Source: Skeletonema tropicum
Taxonomy: Eukaryota; Bacillariophyta; Thalassiosirophyceae; Thalassiosirales; Thalassiosiraceae
Assembly: GCA_037178625.1 (NCBI GenBank)
Contig: CM074134.1
Coordinates: 930,001-994,000, forward strand
Direction: 5' to 3'
Length of the DNA: 64,000 bases
Positions 31,344-40,916 of the stretch are shown here, one piece after another (the first letter of the stretch is position 1; every line of letters starts with the position of its first letter). The notes under the pieces are model-generated. The model searched no databases. It worked only from the letters and a program-made list of their open reading frames with translations, and was not told where the DNA came from. The position numbers and the translations under genes are program-made.

Positions 31344-32068
31344 TGGGTGGCTTGTGACGATGACGCTGTATGGTTCTGCCCTCGGCGTATGAAGACTCCA
31401 ATTGTTGGTTCAATGATGATGTGTAGGTAGCGATAATGAATCATTTACCTAATAATTTCCGAAGTGATAAGATAGACGAAGGGTATGATGCAGCGCGCTC
31501 ATGGTTGTTCGGTTATGTTTTAGTGTCGAGATAGATAAGTACAGCGTTTGTGACACTTTGTGACGTGGTGGATTGTGGTACTCAAAATAACATTGCGGAT
31601 AATGACAAACACGACGATCTTGCACGTTGCTTGATTGCAACTTGCAACCAATGCTACCTACAATACCAGAGATTGATGCTACCAGGAGATTACTCACGGT
31701 GTTATGCTTCCCAGTCACTCCCTTTAAATTAAACCGATCTCTCCTATGACATGTAGCCTCATCAGATCTCATATAATAGGTTTCGGATGCATCATGATTG
31801 CAAGATTTCTGGTACAAGGAGTCGCAGATGATGGTGTCGTTCATCCCAATAGATTTTGGACCAGAGATGAAAATAAGACAGGCGCAAATGAACGAAAGAG
31901 ATTTTTAAAATTGTATTGCCACAAACCTCTTCAAAAATCATTCAAATCGACCATTTTCAATGATTCGAGCACACGGATCGATCAGTAGAGAAGTGGAGAC
32001 AATTCCATTGCTTGGCACTGAAGAGATCTAGATAGAGTCCCTTGAGAAACAACTCAATCCCCTCTAGC
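31344..32068. promoter_or_regulatory. Divergent intergenic region between PEX12 and EFHC-like genes
   Basis: 725 bp without a supportable gene; open frames here are short and lack coding character. It must include the promoters of both divergent genes. No repeat or RNA gene was recognised. Confidence 0.45.
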
Positions 32069-34126
32069 ATGATGTGGCAATCATCGTATCAATTGAATAA
32101 TGATGCACGATCCAAGTCTCAATCACTCAATTTTATCAATGGATACATGATGGCGAAACACCCTCCTGGAGATGCCAAAACCTCAAAATCTAATGCTCAT
32201 TGTCCTTTCGTAACAGCTCCCTTAAGCACTGAAAAGGAGGTTGATGACCCGACTGATGTTTCTGGAAGATACAGCATTACTCGGAAAAAGGCTGATCGCG
32301 ATAACAACAATCTCGCATTACCATTCTGTCCAGAATCGAAATTGCCTTCATTCATCGAGCATGATCGTCTTGTCCTCCTATTTAATGCATATTACGAAGA
32401 AGATGTCCATCAAAGTTTGGAGGAAGAGAAGATTCTTCATGCTTGTGAGATTTACTTTTATGTGGAAGACGGAACGATGGAAATCATTCAAACCAAGACA
32501 GAAAACAGTGGCATTGTTCAAGGCAAGTTCTTGAGGAGGAGCAAGGTACTCAAGCCAGGAACCTCCTCTTCTCACTATGGCATTGATGACTTGAAGATTG
32601 GAAACACCCTCGATATCTACTGCAGAAGTTTTCGGTAAGATCATCTTTTCTTCTCGATTTGTGTCGCATGTTGTTGTGATTTTCGACCCCTTTCTGAATT
32701 CTTCTTTTCTGCCATAACTAGCGTTGTCAACTGCAATGAAAGCACGCGAAGATATGTATTGGAGCATCACGGGTGGAGTATGAATGATGTGCAACCGATT
32801 CCACTCCCTCGCGATCACTTTGCTGAAATGAATAGGGCAAAAATGATGAGGGAATCAGGCGTGCCTGGAGTGGATAGGAAGCGTAAAATGAATGACCTCA
32901 AACTTGTGATGGAATCTCAGCTTGGAAAGCAGTCCTCTATGACCGATCGTGGCATGTTTTTGGAGCATGGGACAGATGCTCTCTGCTTTCATGTCACTTG
33001 GGACGACCGAAGTAGACTCTATGGTAACATCCAATACTTTCGGCTCATTTATTATCTCGCAGACGACACCATCGAAATTGCTCGTGCCTCTAACTCAGCG
33101 AGGGATGGAACTGTGACTTTTCCAAAACTATTGAAGCGATCAAAGCTTCCAAAGAGTGGTCAGGCCTTTGATAATTCTGATTGCTATTCATGGAGAGATC
33201 TGGCAATTGGACAACTGGTCAATGTTTTTGGTAGAATGATGCTCATTGTCAAGTGCGACCGCTTCACTCGTGCTCATTATGAGTCAAACGGAATTCATTT
33301 GCAAGAGGACATGCCGGTTGTAGTTGAAGAGAAAAAGGCGGAGATCAAGAGAGTCGTTCCTCCCTACAATGGTTTTGGAAGCGAAGAAGACTCATTACGC
33401 AGCTGCACCGGCTCTATCAACCCCCCTCCTCTGAAAAAGGACATGTGCGCACATAAGAAAAGCGGTATCGTGCTTCGCTTCAACGCGTCATTAGTGTTCG
33501 ATGACGATGCAGATGACTCATCTTCAACGCGTAAATTTGCAATTCACTTCTTCCTTGAAGATGATACCATCATGATTCACGAACCTCCGGTAAGTTGCTT
33601 TTATCTATCAAACTGTTCACAACTCTAATCAATGAACCCTTGCACAGGTCTAAGGCCCATCTCAATGTTCGCTACATTCCGACAGATAAGAAACAGTGGC
33701 TACGTCGGAGGTCAGTTCTTGCGACGTCAACCAATCAATCACATTTCTGCTAGTGACATGTATGTTGGTAATATTGTAGAAGTTGTAGGGCATCAATTTT
33801 TACTGCGAGATGCTGACGAGTCCACTTTCAAATTGATGGAATGTGATGAAAAGACGTTTCCCTACAGTGACACTGCTCGCCTCCAAAGAATGCTGTCATC
33901 CAAACAGGATATGATCAAAGCCTACTTCCTGAGAAGCTACGATGGAAATGGTATGCTTGACTTGGAAGGCCTAGCAAAGTGTTGCTCTGCCATTGGGCTT
34001 GTCATCAACCACGCCGAGCTCAATACAATTTGGCGGCGGATCAAGCGAAACAACACGTCTAGTTCAGTTCCCTTCAACAAGCTACTAAAGTTCTCCGCTG
34101 AGGAAACATTCGGCGTTAAAAACTAG
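32069..34126 (+). CDS. EFHC/RIB72-like axonemal protein: three DM10 domains plus EF-hand
   Basis: Exons 32069-32634, 32722-33589 and 33686-34126 give 624 residues. ATG 32069 is the first in frame (the longer frame starts at TTG). DM10-1 lies at about residues 90-205, DM10-2 at 245-350 and DM10-3 at 395-540; each shows the pattern FxIxYFLxDDTxEI … FLRR … IGxxxxVxGRxF. In DM10-3 the exon 2/3 junction gives HEPPIRNSGYVGGQFL. A C-terminal EF-hand-like segment (YFLRSYDGNGMLDLEGLA) follows. EFHC1/RIB72 proteins are microtubule inner proteins of ciliary doublets. An earlier CACAG acceptor at 33648 would cause an immediate stop, so 33686 is preferred. Presence of the gene implies a flagellated stage. 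Confidence 0.9.
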
Positions 34127-34235
34127 TCTCAACATCCATCCTCTCGTCACTTACTTCCCAGTTAATCATAATAAATAAAGAAGTAGCCTCATCCATCAAC
34201 TTTGTATTCGACTCAATGCGATTCTTTGCTCCTCT

Positions 34236-35711
34236 TCAAACTGTATTCCTGTCCCTCCAAAGTTTCTTTGCCCCTCGAATCATCTGTTCGTCTAGCTGCT
34301 GTTGTTTGTGTACATCAAAGAAGGCCAAGCCTAACCGCCTTGACACTGATTCATATCCTCCAAAACTTTCTATCTTGTGGCACAAATCCTCACGGCCGTA
34401 CCGTCTTAACTCGAGTTCGGAAGGCATGCTTATAACCGGATATGCCAGTGGTGGCGACATTGTTACGTATCGTTCTCTAATGAACTGAAGAAGTTCAATA
34501 GCAAAATCAAGAGAGAATGCGCCCCAACTCTGTATGGAAATGGTGGATACCAGCTCCATATCCAATTTTGTTGCTAGGAGCTGTTTGCCACCGTGACTTC
34601 GTATGAGGACAGCCAACTCCTCGTGGCCATTTGACTTGACATCTTCGGGATGCGGAAAGGTATCTTGGCTTCCATTGTGATGTAGGTTCAGATAGTGACG
34701 CAATTCTACAAAAAGCTGCAACTGAGACTCGAAAAATCGCCATTCTTTGAATGGAATCAGTCCAGACATGTACTCAATACTCACATCCCCGTCCATCAAT
34801 CGTTGAGAGTGCAAATGTTCAAACACAGATCCATGTGGAAGCTTCTTGAAACGTGAGCATGCATTGAATAATTTTGAATAGCCCTCGTATCTTAGCTCCG
34901 ACAGTTGAGGCATCCATACAGATGGACGAGATTTGTATGTTTTGTAATTGTCGAGATAGTCATAGAGATTGCGGATTGCTTTTTCCTTTGACCAGAATTC
35001 TTTCCTTATTGGTTTCTTCGATGCAGTATTGTTGACCATGGCCACGAGTTGTGTGTGATTGTTTGCGCTTATTAAATTTGTTTGCGTCTCACAGTTTCTT
35101 CTCGTCCTACGCTTAGATCCACCTGTATCATTGTCAATCATATGCAACAATGATTGCATAACGTCCAACTCCTTCGCCTCTTTCCATTTACCCGGGATGA
35201 TCAATGCACCATTCAATGCATATGATAAATTTTCTCTCCCTCCAAACTGTGCAATCCCCCATCGCAAGTCATTCCGATTGAAGTGATTCAACAAGAACTC
35301 GCTTGGTATAGGCGGAGGTTGATCTGGATAGAATTCGTTGATTGGGACATTCAATTCGTCCCAAAAGGACAGGAGTTCCTTGCGGATGTTTTCTTCGTCG
35401 TGCCAGAAGAATCTTGGCTTGCGAGGCCGAGTGAGGGTTGTTTGTGGCCTTCGCTTCTGTCGTGGCTTTTGATATGTGTAAAGCTGGGGCAATATGTCCG
35501 TGATGGGATCGTTGCTGTTGTAGTTGGTGTGCACACTAGCTATAACATTGCTCTCTATCGGTTCGCTCGATGAAGACAGAACGATGATGTGTCTTGAGCA
35601 GCAGCTGCTGCTGCTCAAACTCAAGCTAAATTTGAAGGCAGTACAAACAGGTGCAGTCAACACAGCCACAGCGATGATGAGTGGCAAGAAGAGGCTCACT
35701 AATCTCGACAT
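34236..35711 (-). CDS. Plastid-targeted protein with repeated GGxxxVxxxLGL-type motifs
   Basis: 491 residues from ATG 35711 (the longer frame starts at a TTG). The N-terminus MSRLVSLFLPLIIAVAVLTA is a signal peptide, followed by PVCTAFKFSLS with a Phe after the predicted cleavage, an ASAFAP-like plastid signal. The mature region has at least three diverged copies of a helical motif: NDLRWGIAQFGGRENLSYAL, ELAVLIRSHGGKQLLATKL and EDLCHKIESFGGYESVSRRL. The last is preceded by ELRRYGR. I have seen the GR-DL-x-I-x-GG-x-LGL pattern in algal and plant organelle proteins of unknown function. Basic composition suggests nucleic-acid binding in the plastid, but this is inference. Confidence 0.7.
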   Translation of the reverse strand: MSRLVSLFLPLIIAVAVLTAPVCTAFKFSLSLSSSSCCSRHIIVLSSSSEPIESNVIASVHTNYNSNDPITDILPQLYTYQKPRQKRRPQTTLTRPRKPRFFWHDEENIRKELLSFWDELNVPINEFYPDQPPPIPSEFLLNHFNRNDLRWGIAQFGGRENLSYALNGALIIPGKWKEAKELDVMQSLLHMIDNDTGGSKRRTRRNCETQTNLISANNHTQLVAMVNNTASKKPIRKEFWSKEKAIRNLYDYLDNYKTYKSRPSVWMPQLSELRYEGYSKLFNACSRFKKLPHGSVFEHLHSQRLMDGDVSIEYMSGLIPFKEWRFFESQLQLFVELRHYLNLHHNGSQDTFPHPEDVKSNGHEELAVLIRSHGGKQLLATKLDMELVSTISIQSWGAFSLDFAIELLQFIRERYVTMSPPLAYPVISMPSELELRRYGREDLCHKIESFGGYESVSRRLGLAFFDVHKQQQLDEQMIRGAKKLWRDRNTV

Positions 35712-36159
35712 GAGAAGAAGAATAACATATCTATTCAACAATCACCGCATTCATCTCAGCTGATAACAACCAACTACAGCCTGCCTACTCAACCTCCAAC
35801 TTCTAACGGCGAGAGATAAAAATGTCAGATGCAGTCAGATGCTACCCCACCATGATTAGTGTACTGTAAATTCAAAGATTTTATCAGATATTCATCTTTT
35901 CTATTCGTGACTCGATTTATTCAGATCTTACATAGTGCCTATTGGGCATTCATCTCTCGTGACTCGAAATGAATGAAAATGGAAAATGTTGCGCAGAAAA
36001 ATTTCATTTCCATCCATTACGCATGCCTTCTCTTCACTCAACTCAAGTTTGCTGGCTGCATGCTGGTAGTTGCTGGTTGCTGGCTGCAGAACCACTAACG
36101 GCTACTATCTCGTTGCAAGTGAGTAGTATTGTTATTGTAGGGTCTCAATCCACACTATA
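35712..36159. promoter_or_regulatory. Divergent intergenic region
   Basis: Shared 5' region of the plastid-protein gene and the TAM41 gene. It has repeated TGCTGG/GCTGGTTGCTGG words near 36050-36095 and two ATTCGTGACTCGA/TCTCGTGACTCGAA-like copies near 35905 and 35955. No other feature was seen. Confidence 0.4.
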
Positions 36160-37392
36160 ATGATGCCATCATCGTCAGTGGCAATAACGCGTGTCTACTG
36201 GTGGCGGCGAGCTATTGATACAATAAGACCATCTCGAACATTTTCCAGCACCATTCCAAAACCAGGCACATCCAATCCGAAACAGAGACAGAACAGTCCC
36301 CAATTGACAAACAACAATGAACTCAGTGCAATTGTAAATTCATTTCCATCTAAAGGACTCGACTATGCATTTGGCTACGGATCTGGTGTACTCAAACAAC
36401 AATCATCATCCGCTGGAATGGTGGATATCATTCTTGCAGTCGATGATCCGTATGCATGGCATAAACAGAATCTTCAAACTCAACCATATCATTACTCTGG
36501 ATTTGGACGAGTTGGTGGAGCAAGGTTTGTCCATTGGATGCAAAATTTAGGTGCACGGCTATACTTTCACCCATTTGTAGATGTGGAAATAGATAATACT
36601 ATGACGAGTGAGGATGGAAATGATGCCACCAATACACACCCCAAAACAATTCAACGAGAAATCAAGTATGGCACTGTATCTACTGATGATTTGATTGAAG
36701 ATTTGACGTGTTGGAAGTATCTATACTTGGCTGGTAGGATGCACAAGCCGACAGTTGAGATTGAACTGATGAACGCTACTTTATCAGAACATGAGGATCG
36801 AAGTATGCAAGAACAGGAAGTAGTGAACAGAAGAGATGAAATAGCAGAGGCGCAACAACAAAATCTTTTGGCAGCAGTCTCGGCATCAATACTACTCCAT
36901 GGAGGGCAAGAAAATACAGACATGACACTGCCGATCATTCAACTCTACAACACAATTGCAGGTATATCCTATGCTGGAGATATTCGGATGCAAACTGGTG
37001 CGGAAGATCCCAATAAAGTCAAAAAGCTCGTTGAGACACCAGGCATGCAAGCTCTGTGGGATAAGATGTATTCTACAATATTTAGTGACATGCAGAGTTT
37101 GTGTATATTGAGCAAGGATGATGTGAAATTGGAACTCGATTTCGATGACACTGCTATGCGAAAGCAATTAATGCAGAATTTACCAAAAAGGCTACAATTA
37201 GATGAGATTGTAGGTGTTGCCACTGACAAGGATTCTATCTATCAGGGAAGTGAACTTCTGAGGGAAGAGCTAGCTAAGATTGTAGCTCCAGCTGCAAGGA
37301 GTCAAAGTATCAAGGGGTTCTTCTCTGCAGGAGTATCAAAGAGCTTCAAGTATGCCATGGCGAAGTTTGCCAAGGGAAGACTGAAGAAGTGA
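36160..37392 (+). CDS. TAM41: Mitochondrial CDP-diacylglycerol synthase TAM41
   Basis: 410 residues from ATG 36160, single exon. The first ~45 residues are Arg/Ser-rich (ITRVYWWRRAIDTIRPSRTF), consistent with a mitochondrial presequence. The nucleotidyltransferase core begins at about residue 50: FPSKGLDYAFGYGSGVLKQQ with the GSG motif, then MVDIILAVDDPYAWHKQNL with the acidic D-x-I segment. REIKYGTVSTDDLIEDLTCW and YLYLAGRMHKPTV are characteristic TAM41/MMP37 sequences. The enzyme makes CDP-diacylglycerol at the matrix face of the inner membrane for cardiolipin synthesis. The C-terminus ends in a basic, amphipathic segment (RSQSIKGFFSAGVSKSFKYA). An insertion rich in Glu/Gln lies near residues 210-235. 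Confidence 0.93.
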   Translation: MMPSSSVAITRVYWWRRAIDTIRPSRTFSSTIPKPGTSNPKQRQNSPQLTNNNELSAIVNSFPSKGLDYAFGYGSGVLKQQSSSAGMVDIILAVDDPYAWHKQNLQTQPYHYSGFGRVGGARFVHWMQNLGARLYFHPFVDVEIDNTMTSEDGNDATNTHPKTIQREIKYGTVSTDDLIEDLTCWKYLYLAGRMHKPTVEIELMNATLSEHEDRSMQEQEVVNRRDEIAEAQQQNLLAAVSASILLHGGQENTDMTLPIIQLYNTIAGISYAGDIRMQTGAEDPNKVKKLVETPGMQALWDKMYSTIFSDMQSLCILSKDDVKLELDFDDTAMRKQLMQNLPKRLQLDEIVGVATDKDSIYQGSELLREELAKIVAPAARSQSIKGFFSAGVSKSFKYAMAKFAKGRLKK

Positions 37393-37435
37393 TAGTTTGA
37401 TTGAGTGAGATCCGCTAACTACAATTAATTGAATC

Positions 37436-38557
37436 TTATTCGCTACTTGGATTCTCCTGTGAGCTATCTCCAACTGCCTTTGTCAACGTTGACAGCCCCT
37501 CCTTCATCGCAGAGGGCCATGCAACAACCTTCTCCAAAAACTCTCCATCTGCATATTTCACTCTTTGACGGTCTGGGATCTCTAGAAACTTTTTCCTCGC
37601 CGCATCTTCATCACCTTTGGCCAATAATAGCACAGCATAAGCTGCACGAACTTCTGGTGCTTCGGGGAAGCGGTTTTCAACTCGTTTCATTAGATCCATC
37701 GCGCCATTCAGATCTCCCAATTGGTACTTGACCATGGATGATCGCAACCAGAATGGATTGACTTCATTTGCAGTCATGGAGATGGCAGTCGCATAAGATT
37801 TGTCTGATTGTGAGTAGAATGAGTTGAGTTCTTGGGCCCTAGCCAAATTTTGCAGTATGATTGCATCGGGCCGTGCTCTCAGAGTATTCGCTTTCTGTAA
37901 GTCAGTCAAGGCCTCCTTTGACATGCCATTGTTCAACCGCACCGTTCCACGGTTGAGTAATAGCAGATACAAATCATCGCAACGCTTAATTCCGAATGAT
38001 TCCTCCGCTTCCTTCAAGTTTTCTTCACACAAATTAATTGCTTTTGTATACTTTTGATCAGCATCGTTCAATTGGCCTTGAGCAACCAGCGTATTGCTCA
38101 AATTGGCCCATCCGTAGATAAACCTGGGCGAGATTTTTGTCACTTTAATGTACAACCTCTGTGCCGCTAGGATATTTCCTTGAGCCTCGAGTGCTCTCCC
38201 CTCGTTGAATAACTTTTTCGTGTCACCGGTGGCGACCACTTGTACTGGTGATGGAGTAGCGACAGCGTCCTCTGCAAGTGCTGCAGTTGGAATCGACGAT
38301 GCTGTCAAGCCCATGGATACCACAGACTTGATGAAATTTCTCCGATCATCAATAAGATCGTTTGACAAATCTATCTCCGGGGAATCATGACGGTTGTTGT
38401 CATCTACTGCAGTGTACAACTGCGGGAGAGTTTTGTGTTTTGCCCGAGAATCTATGCTTGTACTTGGTACAGCAGGCGTGATCACGAACGCAGCCCCTTC
38501 AGCTGATGATTTAAATAATAGCACCCCGGCGACTGCTGTTGCTATGACGTTAACCAT
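37436..38557 (-). CDS. Plastid / thylakoid-lumen TPR protein with twin-arginine signal
   Basis: 373 residues from ATG 38557. MVNVIATAVAGVLLFKSSAE leads to GAAFVITP, a signal peptide ending in an ASAFAP-like motif. After a transit stretch comes DRRNFIKSVVSMGLTASSIP followed by TAALAED, a twin-arginine plus hydrophobic core and A-x-A cleavage site: a thylakoid Tat signal. Residues 115-340 form TPR-like helical pairs (LFNEGRALEAQGNILAAQRL, GWANLSNTLVAQGQLNDADQ, LLLNRGTVRLNNGMSKEALT). Such lumenal TPR proteins are usually photosystem assembly or scaffold factors, which is family-level knowledge. It is convergent with TAM41, 43 bp apart. A mutated copy of its 5' end lies at 59733-59950. Confidence 0.87.
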   Translation of the reverse strand: MVNVIATAVAGVLLFKSSAEGAAFVITPAVPSTSIDSRAKHKTLPQLYTAVDDNNRHDSPEIDLSNDLIDDRRNFIKSVVSMGLTASSIPTAALAEDAVATPSPVQVVATGDTKKLFNEGRALEAQGNILAAQRLYIKVTKISPRFIYGWANLSNTLVAQGQLNDADQKYTKAINLCEENLKEAEESFGIKRCDDLYLLLLNRGTVRLNNGMSKEALTDLQKANTLRARPDAIILQNLARAQELNSFYSQSDKSYATAISMTANEVNPFWLRSSMVKYQLGDLNGAMDLMKRVENRFPEAPEVRAAYAVLLLAKGDEDAARKKFLEIPDRQRVKYADGEFLEKVVAWPSAMKEGLSTLTKAVGDSSQENPSSE

Positions 38558-39604
38558 TGTAAAGAGAACCTCCTCAGAATGCCTCGTAGTAGTAAGATCA
38601 GCACAACATTTGTCTCCTCGAGGTGGGAGGGGGGGGGGGTGTAGGCCTTGCTTTGGATAGGGGGCTAGCCTTCCCGATATCGGGGGATTCCCCCCATAAT
38701 ACCCCCCACCAGGAGGGGATGCCTAGTTAGCTAAACTCAATCAGAACCCTCAATATCGGGGGTCTCCCCCCTCGCCTCCCTATACCCAAAGGCCTAGTTG
38801 CGTGTTGCGTGGAGCTTTACCTACTGGATGGAGAAAAATCGCGGGAAACGTTACCCCCCCTGTACAGAGGCTATACCTAGTGGACCCCTCTGAAAACGAG
38901 GGCAGCCCCCCCCAAGGACTTTGTGATATAGGTATGTCCCCGAAGTTCAAACTCTTCCAATTTGTGTCAAGAAATTTTCATTTTCCCTAGTATCAATCGA
39001 TTTTTGCTAGTGGTTTACACGGCAGGGGTAAAAATGCTCACTGGGGAAGCACTAGACCTAAAATGGGGCTCCAGATGGGGGGGGTGTTAATAAAGGGACG
39101 GTTCCCGTGCAGGGACCCTCCGCGAACTATCCACCTACTCGGCTTGGCTTATCCACCACGGGAACGGAACCTACCCACCCTCCAAATCACAGCCTAGCCA
39201 AAATATTTATACCCACCTCCTCCGGTTTCAACTAGAGTAGTGGGCTCAAGTTGCTGCACTTGATTGTGTTCACCTCGAGGCTAATAGAGTCAACCTTCGT
39301 ATATCATCGCAACAAGATCCAACGACTGCACAATTCGATCCAGCACTGCATCAACACACAACATCATGATGTCGTGGATTCGTGGTATGGAAGGGTGGTG
39401 GGGTCTCTTGGGTGAAAACTCAAGTTATACCCACCTAGCTAGAGCAGGCTAGCCAAAATTTTTATACCGAGGGGGGGTATAGTTCGCGGAGGGTCCCTGT
39501 AGTAGGAGTAACTCCCCCCCCCGAAGTATGTACCCACGCCGCACGCCCAGTACCTTCCCGAAAAATGGGCACATAGTATCGTAGGCGGGATTTCGGATTT
39601 CGGA
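38558..39604. other. Gene-free G/C-tract region with inverted repeats
   Basis: No gene is supported. It contains a G13 run at about 38630, repeated ATATCGGGGG/ TTCCCCCC words, and an inverted pair of AGGGACCCTCCGCGAACTAT at about 39114 and 39480. The phrase AGCCAAAATnTTTATACC occurs at about 39196 and 39452. Structure resembles degenerate mobile-element ends, but no element could be delimited. Confidence 0.55.
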
Positions 39605-40297
39605 ATGGGTAGATACCCATACCCACCTATCCGAGTGAGTGCTGTTTGGACAATGGATGGGAACGTTGAAAAGGCAGCAAAAGGAGGCAAAAGGAAGTAC
39701 TGGAGGTGGCAGGAGTACAGTGAATTTGCTTGCAATACTACCCATTGGGGTGTACACTTTGGGTACTACCCACACCTACATAAGATAAGTACCAAGAGGA
39801 AGTTCACGACAATGGGAAGTAGTCTTGTCACCACCAATACAATGTCAAGAGAAGACGTTCTTCGAACCCTCCACACCGACGCCAAACACCTCCAAATGTG
39901 GGCAATATTTTCCCACGACGGCATGGGCCCAATGCTCCGCAGATTCCTTTTCGGTGACGATCCGATTCGACCACTCTCCTTCTCCGCCAACTGGCCCCAA
40001 GCCACAAAGATGTACCTCGACTCCCTCCAAAGTTCGGCTCCGCATGGCATCCTCCCTCTCGCAAACTCCTCCTGGTCCTCATCCAAACCAGCTAACCAGA
40101 AATTCTATGGTCATTCCTACACGGCACCCACCCCCAAAATCCACTTCCTCCAGCAGTTTGGCCTTGCTTGCACCAAAGCCTTCGCGTTCCACATCCGTCG
40201 ACCAATCCCTGCCCAGCAGGCACCACAGGCGTCTTCGGGACCAGCCCGAGCTCCTCTTGGTTTAAGTTCACCTTTCTCTACTGGCACTAGTGCCTAG
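39605..40297 (+). CDS. Doubtful hypothetical protein
   Basis: A 230-codon open frame from ATG 39605 (a second ATG at 39653 would give MDGNVEKAAKGGKRKYWRW). Composition in the middle (TLHTDAKHLQMWAIFSHDGM, SFSANWPQATKMYLDSLQSS) looks coding-like, but a sizeable open frame also exists on the opposite strand at 39766-40086 and no family is recognised. The flanks are repeat-rich. It may be a fragment of a mobile-element protein or chance. Confidence 0.3.
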   Translation: MGRYPYPPIRVSAVWTMDGNVEKAAKGGKRKYWRWQEYSEFACNTTHWGVHFGYYPHLHKISTKRKFTTMGSSLVTTNTMSREDVLRTLHTDAKHLQMWAIFSHDGMGPMLRRFLFGDDPIRPLSFSANWPQATKMYLDSLQSSAPHGILPLANSSWSSSKPANQKFYGHSYTAPTPKIHFLQQFGLACTKAFAFHIRRPIPAQQAPQASSGPARAPLGLSSPFSTGTSA

Positions 40298-40916
40298 GGA
40301 GTAACTAAAATAATCTATCTATCTATCTATTTCACGTGGGTATGTACCAATTACCAATACACAACCCCCTTACCTGCGGTGTGGGGGCAATTTCGCCCGT
40401 GCATTCGCCCGGCGCGGCGTTTCGAAAAAGCCCGCTTCGCGGTTTTTTCTCACGGGGTAAGAGAGGTAAATAAAAGTGTATGTAGGGGCTACGGACCGCA
40501 CGTCTAGCGGAGCGGCTGGTCCAAGCCCGTAGTGGGCTCATGAACCTGTAGCAGCGATGCGGATTGCATGGTGATCAAACAAACACACTGAGATAGTTTA
40601 GGCTACGATTTTGGTTTGTTTGTGGAGACATGACAGACCGCATCATCAGTGTAGGTATTGTAACGAGAGTTTTGTACGTCTATCTTTCTCCTCTATTTTG
40701 GTGCTTTAACCCGCGCAGCGGGCAAGCACGAGCGCCAGCGAGGCTAGTTATGTTGAAAGGTGAAAAAGTCATTGAGCCAATGGCATAAGTAGTGACTTTT
40801 GACTTTTTCACCTTTCAATAAAACTGTCGTAACGGTACTCGTACAACTCTCAAAAGGAGGCCTTAGGACATTTTACTTTACCTCAGTAGATCGGTATTAA
40901 AATGGGCAAATTTTAC
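40298..40916. other. Gene-free region with microsatellite and hairpin
   Basis: Contains a (TCTA)n microsatellite at about 40313-40331, GC-rich segments (AAAGCCCGCTTCGCGG; CCCGCGCAGCGGG near 40710), and the 66-bp hairpin at 40753-40818. TTTACCTCAGTAGATCGGTA at 40874 also occurs near 57561, upstream of the second GPCR copy. Confidence 0.55.
40753..40818. repeat. Perfect 19-bp inverted repeat (hairpin)
   Basis: TTGAAAGGTGAAAAAGTCA at 40753-40771 is exactly complementary to 40800-40818 across a 28-nt loop. It could be a terminator-like or small-RNA hairpin, or a tiny MITE. No flanking duplication was seen. Confidence 0.85.
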
